A DNA stretch of 49,547 nt from Candidatus Pacearchaeota archaeon. GTDB taxonomy: Archaea; Nanobdellota; Nanobdellia; Pacearchaeales; UBA284. Location of the stretch: assembly GCA_026395795.1 (NCBI GenBank), contig JAPLYB010000033.1:1-49547 (forward strand), written 5' to 3'. The position numbers and the translations under genes are program-made. Positions 22,631 to 31,163 of this stretch are shown here, in pieces. Each line of letters opens with the position of its first letter. Position 1 is the first letter of the stretch. A model generated the notes under the pieces. The model did no database searches. It was given only the letters and a program-made list of their open reading frames with translations, and was not told the DNA's origin.

Positions 22631-23347
22631 TTATCTTACGTATTTTCTCAATCCCAAAACTTTACATAAAATTTTTGGAGTTAGCTTTCGCCCAAAATTC
22701 CTTGGAAACAAACCATGTTGTCTTATCATATGGGCATCGTCTGAAAAGAGAGATAGTATGTAATCTTCATAGTCTTCAAAGTTGCCCTTAGCAAATTTTT
22801 CAGCTTCTTCCAAACTAGGATAACTGCTTTCAACTATTCTGCATACTGCTGCAAGAATAGCGTTATTGGCCTGAGAAGAATCGTCTAGATCTACATCAGA
22901 GATTAAATTAACTCCAGGCATCGACTCGGAGATTATTTCTTTAAGTCTTTTTAGACTTCCTTTTGGACCATACTTCAAATAAAGGTCATTATAGAAATCA
23001 ATAAATTTTCTATCAATACCTTTCCTGCATATTGTCTCAGAATATTTCCCTGAAAAACCATCAAACGGACAAATTCGAGACATTGCTCCAAAGGTTGATA
23101 CAACCACTCCAGGATATGGTTGATAACCTGTACTAAATCTTCCACTTTCCAAAGCATCGGCAATTTCTTGATTTGAGACCTCAAGTTCTTTTAATTGCTT
23201 CCAGTCATCTCGGAAAACATGTAATAAAGAATCTCTTTGACCGATAAATCTCTGTTTTCTTAATCGTCTCTCAAGTTCCGCAAAACCAATTTCCCCAAAA
23301 GAAGTTTGAAAAGTTAAGTCTTGGTATCTACTTAATACATCCTCCAT
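22631..23347 (-). CDS. Unknown protein between S7 and EF-2, 238 aa
   Basis: No family recognised. The protein looks soluble and helical, begins MEDVLSRYQDLTFQTSFGEI, has a central STGYQPYPGVVVSTFGAMSRICPFDGFSG stretch (in pieces), an acidic segment (ISDVDLDDSS) and a basic C-terminus (LGLRKYVR). It is 17 nt downstream of S7 and 51 nt upstream of EF-2, so it is co-transcribed with a core translation operon. That argues for a translation-related or regulatory role, which is inferred. Confidence 0.6.
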   Translation of the reverse strand: MEDVLSRYQDLTFQTSFGEIGFAELERRLRKQRFIGQRDSLLHVFRDDWKQLKELEVSNQEIADALESGRFSTGYQPYPGVVVSTFGAMSRICPFDGFSGKYSETICRKGIDRKFIDFYNDLYLKYGPKGSLKRLKEIISESMPGVNLISDVDLDDSSQANNAILAAVCRIVESSYPSLEEAEKFAKGNFEDYEDYILSLFSDDAHMIRQHGLFPRNFGRKLTPKILCKVLGLRKYVR

Positions 23348-23364
23348 AATTTCCTATCAGATCT

Positions 23365-23949
23365 TTATCTAGCAGAATTTGCCTGTTTCTCGGTTTCAAT
23401 TTTCTTTGTTACAGAAAAACTTTCATTAGAATTCTGTGCAGCATTGATTATTTCTTCTGCAAGGGTCTCATAAATCTTCTTCTTTTTATTGAAAGACTTG
23501 TCATGAGATCCATGCACCATATTCCTTATTGAAAGACTTAATCTTCTTACAGGAGATACATCAACTGCTTGAGGATATCTTGCTCCACCATATTCTATAC
23601 TTGTTACTTCATCTCTAGGAGAAGCATTCTCAATAGCCCTTATAAAAACTTGAACAGGATTTTCTTTTGTTTTTTCTTCAATTATCTTAAAAGCAGCAAT
23701 AACAACCTTTGCTCCTTGGGTGTATTTTCCAGAAACTCTAGTTATAATCTTATGTTTCTTTCCCCTGTGTCCTGGAACAGCTAGTTCTGAAATTAACTTT
23801 TCAATGATATTAACCTTTGATTTTGAAAATCTCTCCCTTGCTCTTCCATGACTCTTAATAATCAGCCTTGGTTCTAAATTGATGTACTTTTTCAAAGCAG
23901 GATCTTTTATTTCAATTTTATCCACATCAAATATATCAAATATTTTCAT
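23365..23949 (-). CDS. rps7: 30S ribosomal protein S7
   Basis: This 194-aa protein initiates assembly of the 16S rRNA 3' domain. Diagnostic stretches: KVNIIEKLISELAVPGHRGKKH, NPVQVFIRAIENASPRDEVT, YGGARYPQAVDVSPVRRL and the C-terminal ETLAEEIINAAQNSNESFSVTKK. Length and order fit archaeal S7. It follows S12 by about 140 AT-rich base pairs, in which I see no gene. Confidence 0.96.
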   Translation of the reverse strand: MKIFDIFDVDKIEIKDPALKKYINLEPRLIIKSHGRARERFSKSKVNIIEKLISELAVPGHRGKKHKIITRVSGKYTQGAKVVIAAFKIIEEKTKENPVQVFIRAIENASPRDEVTSIEYGGARYPQAVDVSPVRRLSLSIRNMVHGSHDKSFNKKKKIYETLAEEIINAAQNSNESFSVTKKIETEKQANSAR

Positions 23950-24090
23950 TTTAATGTTATTTTATTAATTTTTAGTTTATATTGAGTTTAATTTTTTATA
24001 TTATTAACATGCTTTTGCCTTTGATTTTTTGTTTATAAATTTTCAAGTTATTGATATTATTTATTAATTTATAGATGTTTATTTCAGATT

Positions 24091-24513
24091 TTATCTTCTT
24101 CCTTTCTCAACTTTTCCATGCACAAGTCTGCTTAATGGTTGATCATTTACAGAAATAACTTGATATCTAACACAAGGAATATCTCCTTTTGCTCTTCCCA
24201 TCTTCCCGCCAATGCATTCAACAAGAACTTCATCATGCTCATCAATAAACTTCTGAGCTAAATTTCCTGGAATGAAAGCAGTAATTGTCTTATTATTCTT
24301 AAGCAACTGGACCTTGGCACATTTTCTCATAGCAGAGTTTGGCTGTTTAGCCTCAAGTTGAACCTTTTCAAGAACAATTCCTTTAGCCTGACTTGTTCCT
24401 TCTAAAGGATCAGTCTTCTCCTTCAAGTTAAGCATCCTTCTCTTGAATCCAAAATGCTTCCATCTAGCCTTTTTCCTTATTTTTATCAGTTTTCTTGCAC
24501 TCATTAATCCCAT
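24091..24513 (-). CDS. rps12: 30S ribosomal protein S12
   Basis: This 140-aa protein shapes the decoding centre. [20 protein letters not shown], the [14 protein letters not shown] block and [16 protein letters not shown] are the S12 signatures. ATG 24513 was chosen because TTTATAAAGG starts 29 nt upstream; another Met three codons later is possible, and the longer frame from 24552 is not supported. First gene of the S12-S7-X-EF-2 cluster. Confidence 0.95.
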   Translation of the reverse strand: MGLMSARKLIKIRKKARWKHFGFKRRMLNLKEKTDPLEGTSQAKGIVLEKVQLEAKQPNSAMRKCAKVQLLKNNKTITAFIPGNLAQKFIDEHDEVLVECIGGKMGRAKGDIPCVRYQVISVNDQPLSRLVHGKVEKGRR

Positions 24514-24561
24514 GATAATATTGTTGAACATACCTTTATAAATCTTATTCAAAAGTACATT

Positions 24562-24616
24562 TATGCTAGAAAATCATAGATTTTCTGCACGCCGAAAATG
24601 GTTCATTTTCGAGCGT
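24562..24616. repeat. Double-hairpin element, copy 6 (best preserved)
   Basis: Left unit: TATGCT, AGAAAATC-ATA-GATTTTCT, GCA. Right unit: CGCC, GAAAATG-GTT-CATTTTC, GAGCGTAA. Both stems are perfect. It lies between the divergent promoters of rps12 and the primase-like gene, upstream of both TATA boxes. It is therefore outside either expected transcript. Confidence 0.85.
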
Positions 24617-24650
24617 AAATCTTTTTAAAGAAATCAGCCCTATGTTATTC

Positions 24651-25457
24651 ATGAAAAAAGAGACCTGGAATGATAGTCTATATTTTAAGGGGCATTTAGA
24701 TTGTTTATTCTTTTATTCAAAGCATATTAAGGAAATTGCTCCATTTATAAAAAATAAGGAAATTGCAGCAAAAATTCATGTAGAAAATGGTGTTTTTCTA
24801 AGAAGGGGGTCTAAGGATTTGCCTTTATTTATCAAAGAGTTCTCAGACAAAGAACTAAACAATAAATTTTTTGAACTAAGAACAAAGATGAAAAGAGCAG
24901 AAGCAATTGAAAACAAGCTATTAACAAAAGTTCAAGAAAAACTATGGCTATATTTCCCCCCAAACAAACCAGTTGAATTCTTTTATGCAACAAATGGTGA
25001 AGGACAAGGAAAACAGATAGAAAGAATTTTTATAGATTTAGATAGGACTAATCTTCCAACAGAGAAGGCAAAGATTGTTGCAAAAGCCCTAGTTAAGGAT
25101 ATTAAGGAAGACAAGGGATTTAACAAACTCTTGAAGTATAAAATCCAAGTTCTTTTTACAGGTTCAAGTTATCATGTTTATCTTCTGCTTGAAAAACCAA
25201 TCAACCATAACTTCTATGAAAAATATCTTTCTTACAGTAAAAATGAAAAGATTCCTTCTTTTATTGGAAAGTGGGCAAAATCCATCTCAAAAAACACAGG
25301 CATCTCAGTTACAGGAGGTCATGAAAAAACAAAAGACATAATTATTCTAGATCCTTCAGGGACTCCATCGGGCAAACTGGCAAGAGTTCCTTTTTCAATC
25401 CATATTAAGAACGATAAAATTGATAGCATCGCTAGATTTATAAGTTTAGAACATTAA
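24651..25457 (+). CDS. Archaeo-eukaryotic primase (PriS-like) superfamily protein
   Basis: This 268-aa protein has all three AEP motifs: IFIDLDR with D129 and D131, SSYHVYL (SxH; S173, H175), and IIILDPSG with D234. LARVPFSIHIK follows, like the RvPxSLH of PriS. The N-terminal 110 residues are helical and basic. It could be a compact PriS catalytic subunit or an accessory primase-polymerase. The ATG at 24651 fits the TTTTTAAAG box 29 nt upstream; an ATG at 24642 is an alternative. A double-hairpin element lies in its upstream region and another follows it. Confidence 0.7.
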   Translation: MKKETWNDSLYFKGHLDCLFFYSKHIKEIAPFIKNKEIAAKIHVENGVFLRRGSKDLPLFIKEFSDKELNNKFFELRTKMKRAEAIENKLLTKVQEKLWLYFPPNKPVEFFYATNGEGQGKQIERIFIDLDRTNLPTEKAKIVAKALVKDIKEDKGFNKLLKYKIQVLFTGSSYHVYLLLEKPINHNFYEKYLSYSKNEKIPSFIGKWAKSISKNTGISVTGGHEKTKDIIILDPSGTPSGKLARVPFSIHIKNDKIDSIARFISLEH

Positions 25458-25483
25458 GAATAGCAAGGATAAACAATAAACTT

Positions 25484-25538
25484 ATGCTAAAAAACAGAAA
25501 TTTTTTGGCATGCAGAAAAAGTCCTCTTTTTCAAGCAT
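25484..25538. repeat. Double-hairpin element, copy 7
   Basis: Left unit: TTATGCT, AAAAAA-6 nt-TTTTTT, GGCAT. Right unit: TGCA, GAAAAAG-TCCT-CTTTTTC, AAGCATAA. It sits 26 bp after the primase-like stop and 38 bp before the next gene. Confidence 0.8.
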
Positions 25539-25575
25539 AATGTTAGAAAACTTGGTTCAAGAGATATGAGATAAA

Positions 25576-26088
25576 ATGAGTGAAAATCCAGTTCTAAGAA
25601 AAGAGTGGGAAAAAATAAAAAGAGAGCTTGAAATAGGGGCTTATTTTCTAACACCAAGTTTATATTTATCGGAGGCTTATGCTTTATTAGCTAAAGGGAC
25701 GATATCAAAAGAAGAACTTTTAGAAAGCATAAAAAGTGGTGCCGAATATTATAAATCTGAAAAATTTGTTGGTGAATTAGGAAGAAAAAGAAGGACAATA
25801 GAAGCAGATGAAGTAATAAGGGGGATTAAAAAAAGTTCAACAACAGAAATAAGGGGTTACAAAATTCCTGATCGCGGGGATATTATGATAAGAGAGGGGA
25901 TGATGTATGTCGGTTTTTGCACTCCAAGTGCAGCAAAACAGTATTTTCCCAGACAAGAAATAGGTTCTAAATACGAGATACGTCTTCCAACAAGTCTAGA
26001 GTTAGTTAGATTTGAGAGACAACTTTTAGAAAAAAGCCCAGCAGAATTGCATCTTTTCCCAAAAATGAAATCAGCTAAACCCTATTAA
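25576..26088 (+). CDS. Unknown protein, 170 aa
   Basis: No family recognised. It is helical at the N-terminus (SENPVLRKEWEKIKRELEIG, LYLSEAYALLAKGTISKEEL), with a basic GELGRKRRTIEADEVIRG region and a C-terminal domain (MYVGFCTPSAAKQYFPRQEI and so on). It precedes the DUF167 gene by 17 bp and may belong to the same unit as the following nucleotidyltransferase-like genes. Confidence 0.55.
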   Translation: MSENPVLRKEWEKIKRELEIGAYFLTPSLYLSEAYALLAKGTISKEELLESIKSGAEYYKSEKFVGELGRKRRTIEADEVIRGIKKSSTTEIRGYKIPDRGDIMIREGMMYVGFCTPSAAKQYFPRQEIGSKYEIRLPTSLELVRFERQLLEKSPAELHLFPKMKSAKPY

Positions 26089-26105
26089 AATATCTCTCAA
26101 TTTTC

Positions 26106-26330
26106 ATGACTTTTATTAAAATGAAACTTTCAATTAAAGTTAAGCCAAATTCAAGAGAAAGCAAGTTTGATGAAAAAAGTTCTTTAGCTTATCTCAAATC
26201 TCCTCCCCAAGATAACAAAGCTAACATCGAACTTATTAAACTTCTTGCAAAACACTTTAAAGTTTCAAGTTCTCAGGTTAAGATAATAAAAGGGTTGACG
26301 AGCAGAGAAAAAGTGGTTGAAATAAACTAA
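26106..26330 (+). CDS. DUF167 (YggU-like) protein
   Basis: This 74-aa protein has MKLSIKVKPNSRESKF followed by AYLKSPPQDNKANIELIKLLAKHFKV and VKIIKGLTSREKVVEI, the DUF167 consensus ('V.P.ar...........l..pP..gkAN..li..LA..f.v..s.v.i..G...r.K'). Its function is unknown. The ATG at 26106 could be replaced by that at 26121, which matches the family start better. It ends one base before the next gene. Confidence 0.8.
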   Translation: MTFIKMKLSIKVKPNSRESKFDEKSSLAYLKSPPQDNKANIELIKLLAKHFKVSSSQVKIIKGLTSREKVVEIN

Positions 26331-26331
26331 A

Positions 26332-26958
26332 ATGGATATTCAAAAACTAGAACAGATTTTCAAAAAAAATTTAGAACCTTATAAGAAAGATTTTGGTTTT
26401 GTCTGTTTCTTTGGTAGTTTGAATCTAAAACATGACCTAGATTTATTCGTTTCTCCAAACAAGAACATAAAAAAAGGATATTTTCTAAAAAAATTGATTT
26501 CTTTTCTAGAAATAATTAAAAGCGATTTATCAAAAGAAAAAACAAGACTTTTAGTGATTTGGCATTCTACTTATGAAGAAGAAGTCGAATACCTAAATAC
26601 TGAAAAAAACTCTTTAATAATTCATATTTCTTCGTTTCCAGATATTCAACCAGTTCCAACTCCAAACTATTTGCCTTTTTTAAAAAAGACTGAAAAAGTA
26701 TTATCGGGAGACTATAATTCTATTTCAAAAATAAAGAGGACTAAATTAGATTATTATTATAATTACTTATTTATCTCAAATTGTTTATTTTCAAATTATC
26801 CAGGGAAACTAGAAGAAAAGAAAGTATCTGCGAAAGTGAATTATATCTACAAACATCTAACCGGAAAGAAAAGAGAACTAAACGGCTCATCAAAACAACA
26901 ATTTTTTGATTGTTGCGATTTCTTAGATAGTTTAGCTTACCAAAATCCAGTAAAATGA
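26332..26958 (+). CDS. Nucleotidyltransferase-fold protein (first of pair)
   Basis: This 208-aa protein has FVCFFGSLNLKHDLDLFV, the GS (28-29) and DxD (D35, D37) pattern of Pol-beta-type nucleotidyltransferases, followed by helices with no recognised domain. The third catalytic Asp is not evident. Its stop overlaps the start of the next gene (ATGA), which encodes another NT-fold protein. The two may form a heterodimer. It is distant from MNT antitoxins and larger. Confidence 0.5.
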   Translation: MDIQKLEQIFKKNLEPYKKDFGFVCFFGSLNLKHDLDLFVSPNKNIKKGYFLKKLISFLEIIKSDLSKEKTRLLVIWHSTYEEEVEYLNTEKNSLIIHISSFPDIQPVPTPNYLPFLKKTEKVLSGDYNSISKIKRTKLDYYYNYLFISNCLFSNYPGKLEEKKVSAKVNYIYKHLTGKKRELNGSSKQQFFDCCDFLDSLAYQNPVK

Positions 26959-27821
26959 TAATTAAAAATAGAAAAATAAGAGAATCAGCCCATGAGCTAA
27001 TTTCTAAATTATCTAAACTTGAATTTATCGAGTCAATTACCCTCGTTGGAAGTCATTCAGATTTAAAAATAAGCCCTTCAGAAAAGGTTATAGATCTAGA
27101 TTTTGTGATTATAGCTAATAAATTAATTTACAGAAACTACAAGACAATTTCCAAGATCTTTAGTGAAATTGCAAGAAAATTTTCCGATAGCAATTATTCT
27201 TTTTTCGTTGAAAGAAAAATCGGTCCATTTAAACCTCAAAGTCTGGAAAAAAAGTTTACAATTGTTCTCCACCAGATTATTTTTGACATAAAAGGCTATA
27301 GAGATTATTCTCAAAAAAGCGCCTTAGCATCCTATGACTGGCAAAGAACTAAACCACTTTATGGAAATCCGCTAAATTATTTTTTTAAAATTAAAAAGAT
27401 CAATACAAACCAACTTATTAAAGAAAGATTGGGGATAAATTTTTACTTAGATGCTCTCTCAAAAAAAGAAGGAGTTTGCATCATCTATAAGAAAAACAAA
27501 GAAAAGGTATGTCCTAAAATTAAAAAAATTAAGCTTTCAAAAAATCAACAAATTGAATTAATGTACCATGCTCTTTTTAACACACAAAACAATATGTTAA
27601 AGGTTATAAGCGGGAAAAATGAGATTTATTCTTTTTATAAACTAAATAAAACCTTTTTCGGAAAATTTGAAAATACAAAGAAATACAAAGATTTGTTTTT
27701 GCGATTACATATCTTAAAAACATCAATTAGGAGTAAGAAAAAAACAAGTGTTAATCTAAATGATTTAAGACAACAAACAATTTTCTTTTTAAATGATCTT
27801 AAAAAGATTCTAGCAAAATAA
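26955..27821 (+). CDS. Nucleotidyltransferase-fold protein (second of pair)
   Basis: This 288-aa protein has SITLVGSHSD (GS 32-33) followed by KVIDLDFVII (D47, D49), again the NT-fold catalytic pattern. LHQIIFDIKGYRDYS, a strand with an Asp, may supply the third carboxylate. The C-terminal half is very basic and helical. It overlaps its partner by 4 nt. The substrate may be an RNA or small molecule; not determined. It is very lysine-rich, which fits the base composition. Confidence 0.5.
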   Translation: MIIKNRKIRESAHELISKLSKLEFIESITLVGSHSDLKISPSEKVIDLDFVIIANKLIYRNYKTISKIFSEIARKFSDSNYSFFVERKIGPFKPQSLEKKFTIVLHQIIFDIKGYRDYSQKSALASYDWQRTKPLYGNPLNYFFKIKKINTNQLIKERLGINFYLDALSKKEGVCIIYKKNKEKVCPKIKKIKLSKNQQIELMYHALFNTQNNMLKVISGKNEIYSFYKLNKTFFGKFENTKKYKDLFLRLHILKTSIRSKKKTSVNLNDLRQQTIFFLNDLKKILAK

Positions 27822-27880
27822 AACCACAATCCTTAAAACCTCTATTTTCTCTAGAGTCGATATTAAAAGGGGTATGTAAT

Positions 27881-28363
27881 ATGGCAGGAATAAAATATCA
27901 TGAAGCGCAAGATGTAGCATTTAACATAAAAAAGATATGTACTGTCCTAGACATGGACCATATTGACTTAAACCGAGTTTTTTGTATTAGAAGCATAGGA
28001 ACTGGTTCAAGGAATATCATAGCAAGATGTCATTCTCTTCCAAAAATCCTTCAACAAGTTTTAAACATCGAACCAGCTTATGTTATAGAAGTGATAAGTG
28101 AGAAATATGACCGAGCAGATGAAGAAGAAAAGATGAAAATTCTCATTCACGAACTCGCACACATTCCTAAAACATTTGGTGGCGGATTCGTTCATCATAA
28201 TGTTGTCCGTGATTCATTCATAAACAAGTTATATAAAAAATACGTTGAGAATTTGAGAAGAGATCCTTTTCCACTTACACCACAAAAAGAAATGACAGAA
28301 ACAACTGAAAAAACAGAGGAACCAAAAAAAGACTTTAGTTTAGGAAATTGGCTTGATGATTAA
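27881..28363 (+). CDS. Putative zinc metallopeptidase (COG4900-like)
   Basis: This 160-aa protein has ILIHELAHIPKTFGGGFVHHN: the HExxH zinc motif with a further HH ten residues on. It matches phage- and archaeon-type 'putative metallopeptidases' with preceding text SLPKILQQVLNIEPAYVIEVISEKYDR (in pieces). The C-terminal 40 residues are polar and Thr/Glu/Lys-rich. The substrate is unknown. An AAAGGGG Shine-Dalgarno-like site lies about 11 nt upstream of the ATG. Confidence 0.7.
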   Translation: MAGIKYHEAQDVAFNIKKICTVLDMDHIDLNRVFCIRSIGTGSRNIIARCHSLPKILQQVLNIEPAYVIEVISEKYDRADEEEKMKILIHELAHIPKTFGGGFVHHNVVRDSFINKLYKKYVENLRRDPFPLTPQKEMTETTEKTEEPKKDFSLGNWLDD

Positions 28364-28485
28364 GATAGAAAGACCAGATAAAGAAGGATTTAAATTATAT
28401 TATTAGTCAAATCTGATTTACGAGACAACGCCATGTTAAGAATTTGGTTTATATTAATTATAAAAATATAGGGCAAGATTTATTA

Positions 28486-29688
28486 ATGATTTTTTATTTA
28501 TCACTTATGCAATACTTATTTGTTCTGGGAAGAAATGTAGAATTGTCTAAAGTAGAGATATTTAGTTATATTGAAAAAGAAAAAATTAATTGTAAGAACT
28601 TTTCAATAAACTCCAATGGTCTTATGATAGATATCACTCGGGAGATTGACAAGGAACAGTTAATACGAAGGCTTGGAGGAACAATTGCTATTGGACAAGT
28701 TCAGTTTACGGGAAGTCTTAATCAACTCTTAGATTATATCAAGCAAAATGAGATTTATTTAGAAACTGAAACAAAATTCACATATACGATTATGAACTTT
28801 TGTAGCGAAAGTTCGTTTGATGCTTTTTCAGATGAATTAAAACAAAAGTTTCGTGATGAGAAATTAAAAGCGAGGTATCAGGGATTAAGGGGAAACATAA
28901 AAATGCAGGGGGGAGAAGTAATTCATGGAAGTCCTGCAAAAATAAAAGCTAGAGATATAATCTATTTTATATTTGAAGATTCAAAATCTAAAAAATATTT
29001 CTTCGGGACCATAGACTGTATTTCAGACTCAAAAGAAATGGAAAGAAGAGACATGTCTCGCCCTATTAGAAGAGAAGAACTTGCAATCTCTCCAAGATTA
29101 GCAAAGATCTTGGTTAACTTATCTCAAGTTAAGGAAAAGGAGGTTCTCTTAGATCCTTTTTGCGGAATTGGAATTGTACTTCAAGAAGCGATGTTAGACA
29201 ATATCAATGTTGTTGGTATTGAAGTAGACAGACAAGCCGTTACTGACGCAGAAAAAAACATGGTTTGGTTTAAGAACAACTATCAAACAAACGTATTCTT
29301 CAGGATTTTAAATGAAGATTCTAGGAAAGTTGTTTTGACTAAGAAAGTAGAGGGAATTGCAACAGAACCTGCATTAGGAGTTTTGTTGAAAAGTGTTCCA
29401 AATCAAGAGAGGGCTCGTGAAATGATCCATAAATTTGATAATCTTATGATTCAAGTTTTAAATAATCTTAAAAACTATCTTAAACCAACAACAAAACTTG
29501 CGTTTACTGCCCCTTTAATAAAGACCAATAAAGGAAGCGTATCATGCAATATAACAAGAATCTGCGAAGAAACTGGTTTGGAAAGATATGATCTCAGAAT
29601 CTGTGAACAGATATTCTCTTTTCCAATAAAAGAAATAAGAAAAGAGAAAGTAGTTAACAGAGAATTTTTTGTGTTGGAAAAAATTTGA
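28486..29688 (+). CDS. tRNA guanine-N2 methyltransferase, Trm-G10/Trm11 type
   Basis: This 400-aa protein has an N-terminal THUMP-like half and a C-terminal Rossmann methyltransferase: RDMSRPIRREELAISPRLAKI, LLDPFCGIGIVLQEAML and VVGIEVDRQAV. These are typical of enzymes making m2G10 or m22G10 in tRNA. The catalytic (D/N)PPY motif reads TEPALG here, an unusual form. ATG 28486 lies 28 nt after TTATAAAAA; the frame extends back to a TTG at 28444. Convergent with the transporter gene, 7 bp apart. Confidence 0.8.
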   Translation: MIFYLSLMQYLFVLGRNVELSKVEIFSYIEKEKINCKNFSINSNGLMIDITREIDKEQLIRRLGGTIAIGQVQFTGSLNQLLDYIKQNEIYLETETKFTYTIMNFCSESSFDAFSDELKQKFRDEKLKARYQGLRGNIKMQGGEVIHGSPAKIKARDIIYFIFEDSKSKKYFFGTIDCISDSKEMERRDMSRPIRREELAISPRLAKILVNLSQVKEKEVLLDPFCGIGIVLQEAMLDNINVVGIEVDRQAVTDAEKNMVWFKNNYQTNVFFRILNEDSRKVVLTKKVEGIATEPALGVLLKSVPNQERAREMIHKFDNLMIQVLNNLKNYLKPTTKLAFTAPLIKTNKGSVSCNITRICEETGLERYDLRICEQIFSFPIKEIRKEKVVNREFFVLEKI

Positions 29689-29695
29689 TATTTTC

Positions 29696-30607
29696 TTACT
29701 TTTTGCCCAATCCTTCTGCAAAATGCAAAACACAAAGTCCAATTAAAACGATTATTGTCCCAATAAATCCCTCCCAAACCCATTCATGCAAAATAAAGTA
29801 AGACAGGAACAACAAGGGGATTAGTTCTCCATTACTCAAAATGGCGATTATTGCTTCTTGAAGTTTCGTTTTATTGGTTGTGGCTTTATATGCTTTATAT
29901 GTAAAAAAACAACCCCCCACTACTGCGAGACCAGCAATTGCTGGGTAAAGATATCCCTTAAAAGAAAGTGAAAAAACCCCAGAAAACATTGATGGGCTAA
30001 AGATTAGTGTTACAATAATTGCAACAAAAAATGATGCTGCAACATTCCAAAAATTGTATGTGACTGCATCGATTTTTTCTTTTGATGCAGACTTATATGT
30101 AAAAAAAGTCCAAAAAGTAAATCCTAGAAGGACCATAACAACTTGAAGAAGATATGTCCAATTAAATGTGAATTGTTTAATAAATTCAGATATCCCAACA
30201 GAACCTATTGCAACAAGGAACATTCCAATAAAATTTAGTATTATACCAATACTAATCAAAATTTTTTGCCCACGATTGTATTTTGGTTTTTCAATAAAGA
30301 GAATCATCAAAAAGAAAGCAACCGATGCCATTGAAACAAACGGCAGAACCAGTATTAGATAATTTTTAACAAGAGAGTAAATTAAGAAGAAGTTTCCGAC
30401 TCCAGCAAAAAGACCAGCTAAAAGACTATACTTAGAAAATCTAAGTTTTTTAGAGAATAAAACAAATAATAAAAATCCCGACAAGATAGCAGTTGAATAC
30501 AAAATCAGGTTTGAAGCAAAAGGATTTTGAAAACCAGATAGCTTATCAAACAATCCCCATAAACCAGAGATAAGAACCCCTATTATTCCAAACCACAGCC
30601 ACTTCAT
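29696..30607 (-). CDS. EamA/DMT-family membrane transporter
   Basis: This 303-aa protein has ten hydrophobic helices in two homologous halves. The first starts WLWFGIIGVLISGLWGLFDKLS and the second NWTYLLQVVMVLLGFTFWTFF, with the C-terminal GFIGTIIVLIGLCVLH. This is the drug/metabolite transporter (EamA) architecture. The substrate is unknown. It overlaps the DUF192 gene by 4 nt, so the pair is co-translated. Confidence 0.8.
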   Translation of the reverse strand: MKWLWFGIIGVLISGLWGLFDKLSGFQNPFASNLILYSTAILSGFLLFVLFSKKLRFSKYSLLAGLFAGVGNFFLIYSLVKNYLILVLPFVSMASVAFFLMILFIEKPKYNRGQKILISIGIILNFIGMFLVAIGSVGISEFIKQFTFNWTYLLQVVMVLLGFTFWTFFTYKSASKEKIDAVTYNFWNVAASFFVAIIVTLIFSPSMFSGVFSLSFKGYLYPAIAGLAVVGGCFFTYKAYKATTNKTKLQEAIIAILSNGELIPLLFLSYFILHEWVWEGFIGTIIVLIGLCVLHFAEGLGKK

Positions 30608-30936
30608 GCTCTCACCCCTTTCCTTAACTTCTTCAACGGGATTTCCAAGACATACCTCGCCTTGGCACTTCCAAAAGAGACAAAAGGTTTCATTTTCTCA
30701 GCTTTAACAACATTCATTTTTTCATCAAACCATACCACGAGCAAGGGAGTAAACACGAAGAGCATATGAATATCGACTTCTCTTTTCTCTAGAAACACAA
30801 AGAAAATAGGTTCTTTGCTAAAGCTGAACATTTTTCCCCAACCTTGACTCCAAAGGCTTTTATAAACTCGTGCATCTACTAAAAAATCCTTTCCATTGAG
30901 GGTGAAACTTATCTTTTTTCTGTTTTCTTCTTTCAT
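30604..30936 (-). CDS. DUF192 family protein
   Basis: This 110-aa protein has DARVYKSLWSQGWGKMFSFSKEPIFFVF, then VDIHMLFVFTPLLVVWFDEKMNVVKAEKMKPF and AKARYVLEIP. DUF192 is a small beta-barrel family with 'A.t...r..GLm.r......m.F.f......fwM.n...pld..f.d......v....p'. Its function is unknown. It lies upstream of the EamA transporter (ATGA overlap). Confidence 0.8.
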   Translation of the reverse strand: MKEENRKKISFTLNGKDFLVDARVYKSLWSQGWGKMFSFSKEPIFFVFLEKREVDIHMLFVFTPLLVVWFDEKMNVVKAEKMKPFVSFGSAKARYVLEIPLKKLRKGVRA

Positions 30937-31040
30937 TTTGCCTCTTTTTCTTGTCTTATAACAAATTTTGTCTAGTATAAAAATCTGTTCACGAAAAAGA
31001 AGTAACTCTTAATTCCGCAATTCCCGTCGGCAGTAGAAAG

Positions 31041-31163
31041 GTTTAAATATAACCTCGTCGTTGATACCAATGCTAGAAAACACAATTGTTTTCTGCATGC
31101 CAAAAATCTCATGATTTTTGAGCATAGTAAATGTTCATATTAAATTAAAAGGAGGTATTTCAA
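31041..31163 (+). promoter_or_regulatory. Promoter and structured leader of the 42-aa protein
   Basis: TTTAAATA (31042-31049) predicts a start near 31070, exactly where the double-hairpin element begins. The roughly 94-nt leader therefore consists of two hairpins, a short linker and a strong Shine-Dalgarno GGAGG (31151-31155), 8 nt before the ATG. Leaders are rare in this window; this one could control translation or stability. Confidence 0.5.
31070..31125. repeat. Double-hairpin element, copy 8
   Basis: Left unit: ATGCT, AGAAAACA-CAAT-TGTTTTCT, GCAT. Right unit: ATGCC, AAAAATC-TCAT-GATTTTT, GAGCAT. Both stems are perfect and the termini are ATGCT and AGCAT. It lies in the leader of the 42-aa gene. 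Confidence 0.85.

Noticed and set aside
22580-24600. Complete str operon with EF-1A and S10
   Set aside because: Only S12, S7 and EF-2 are here; the genes after EF-2 are a small unknown ORF and unrelated plus-strand genes.
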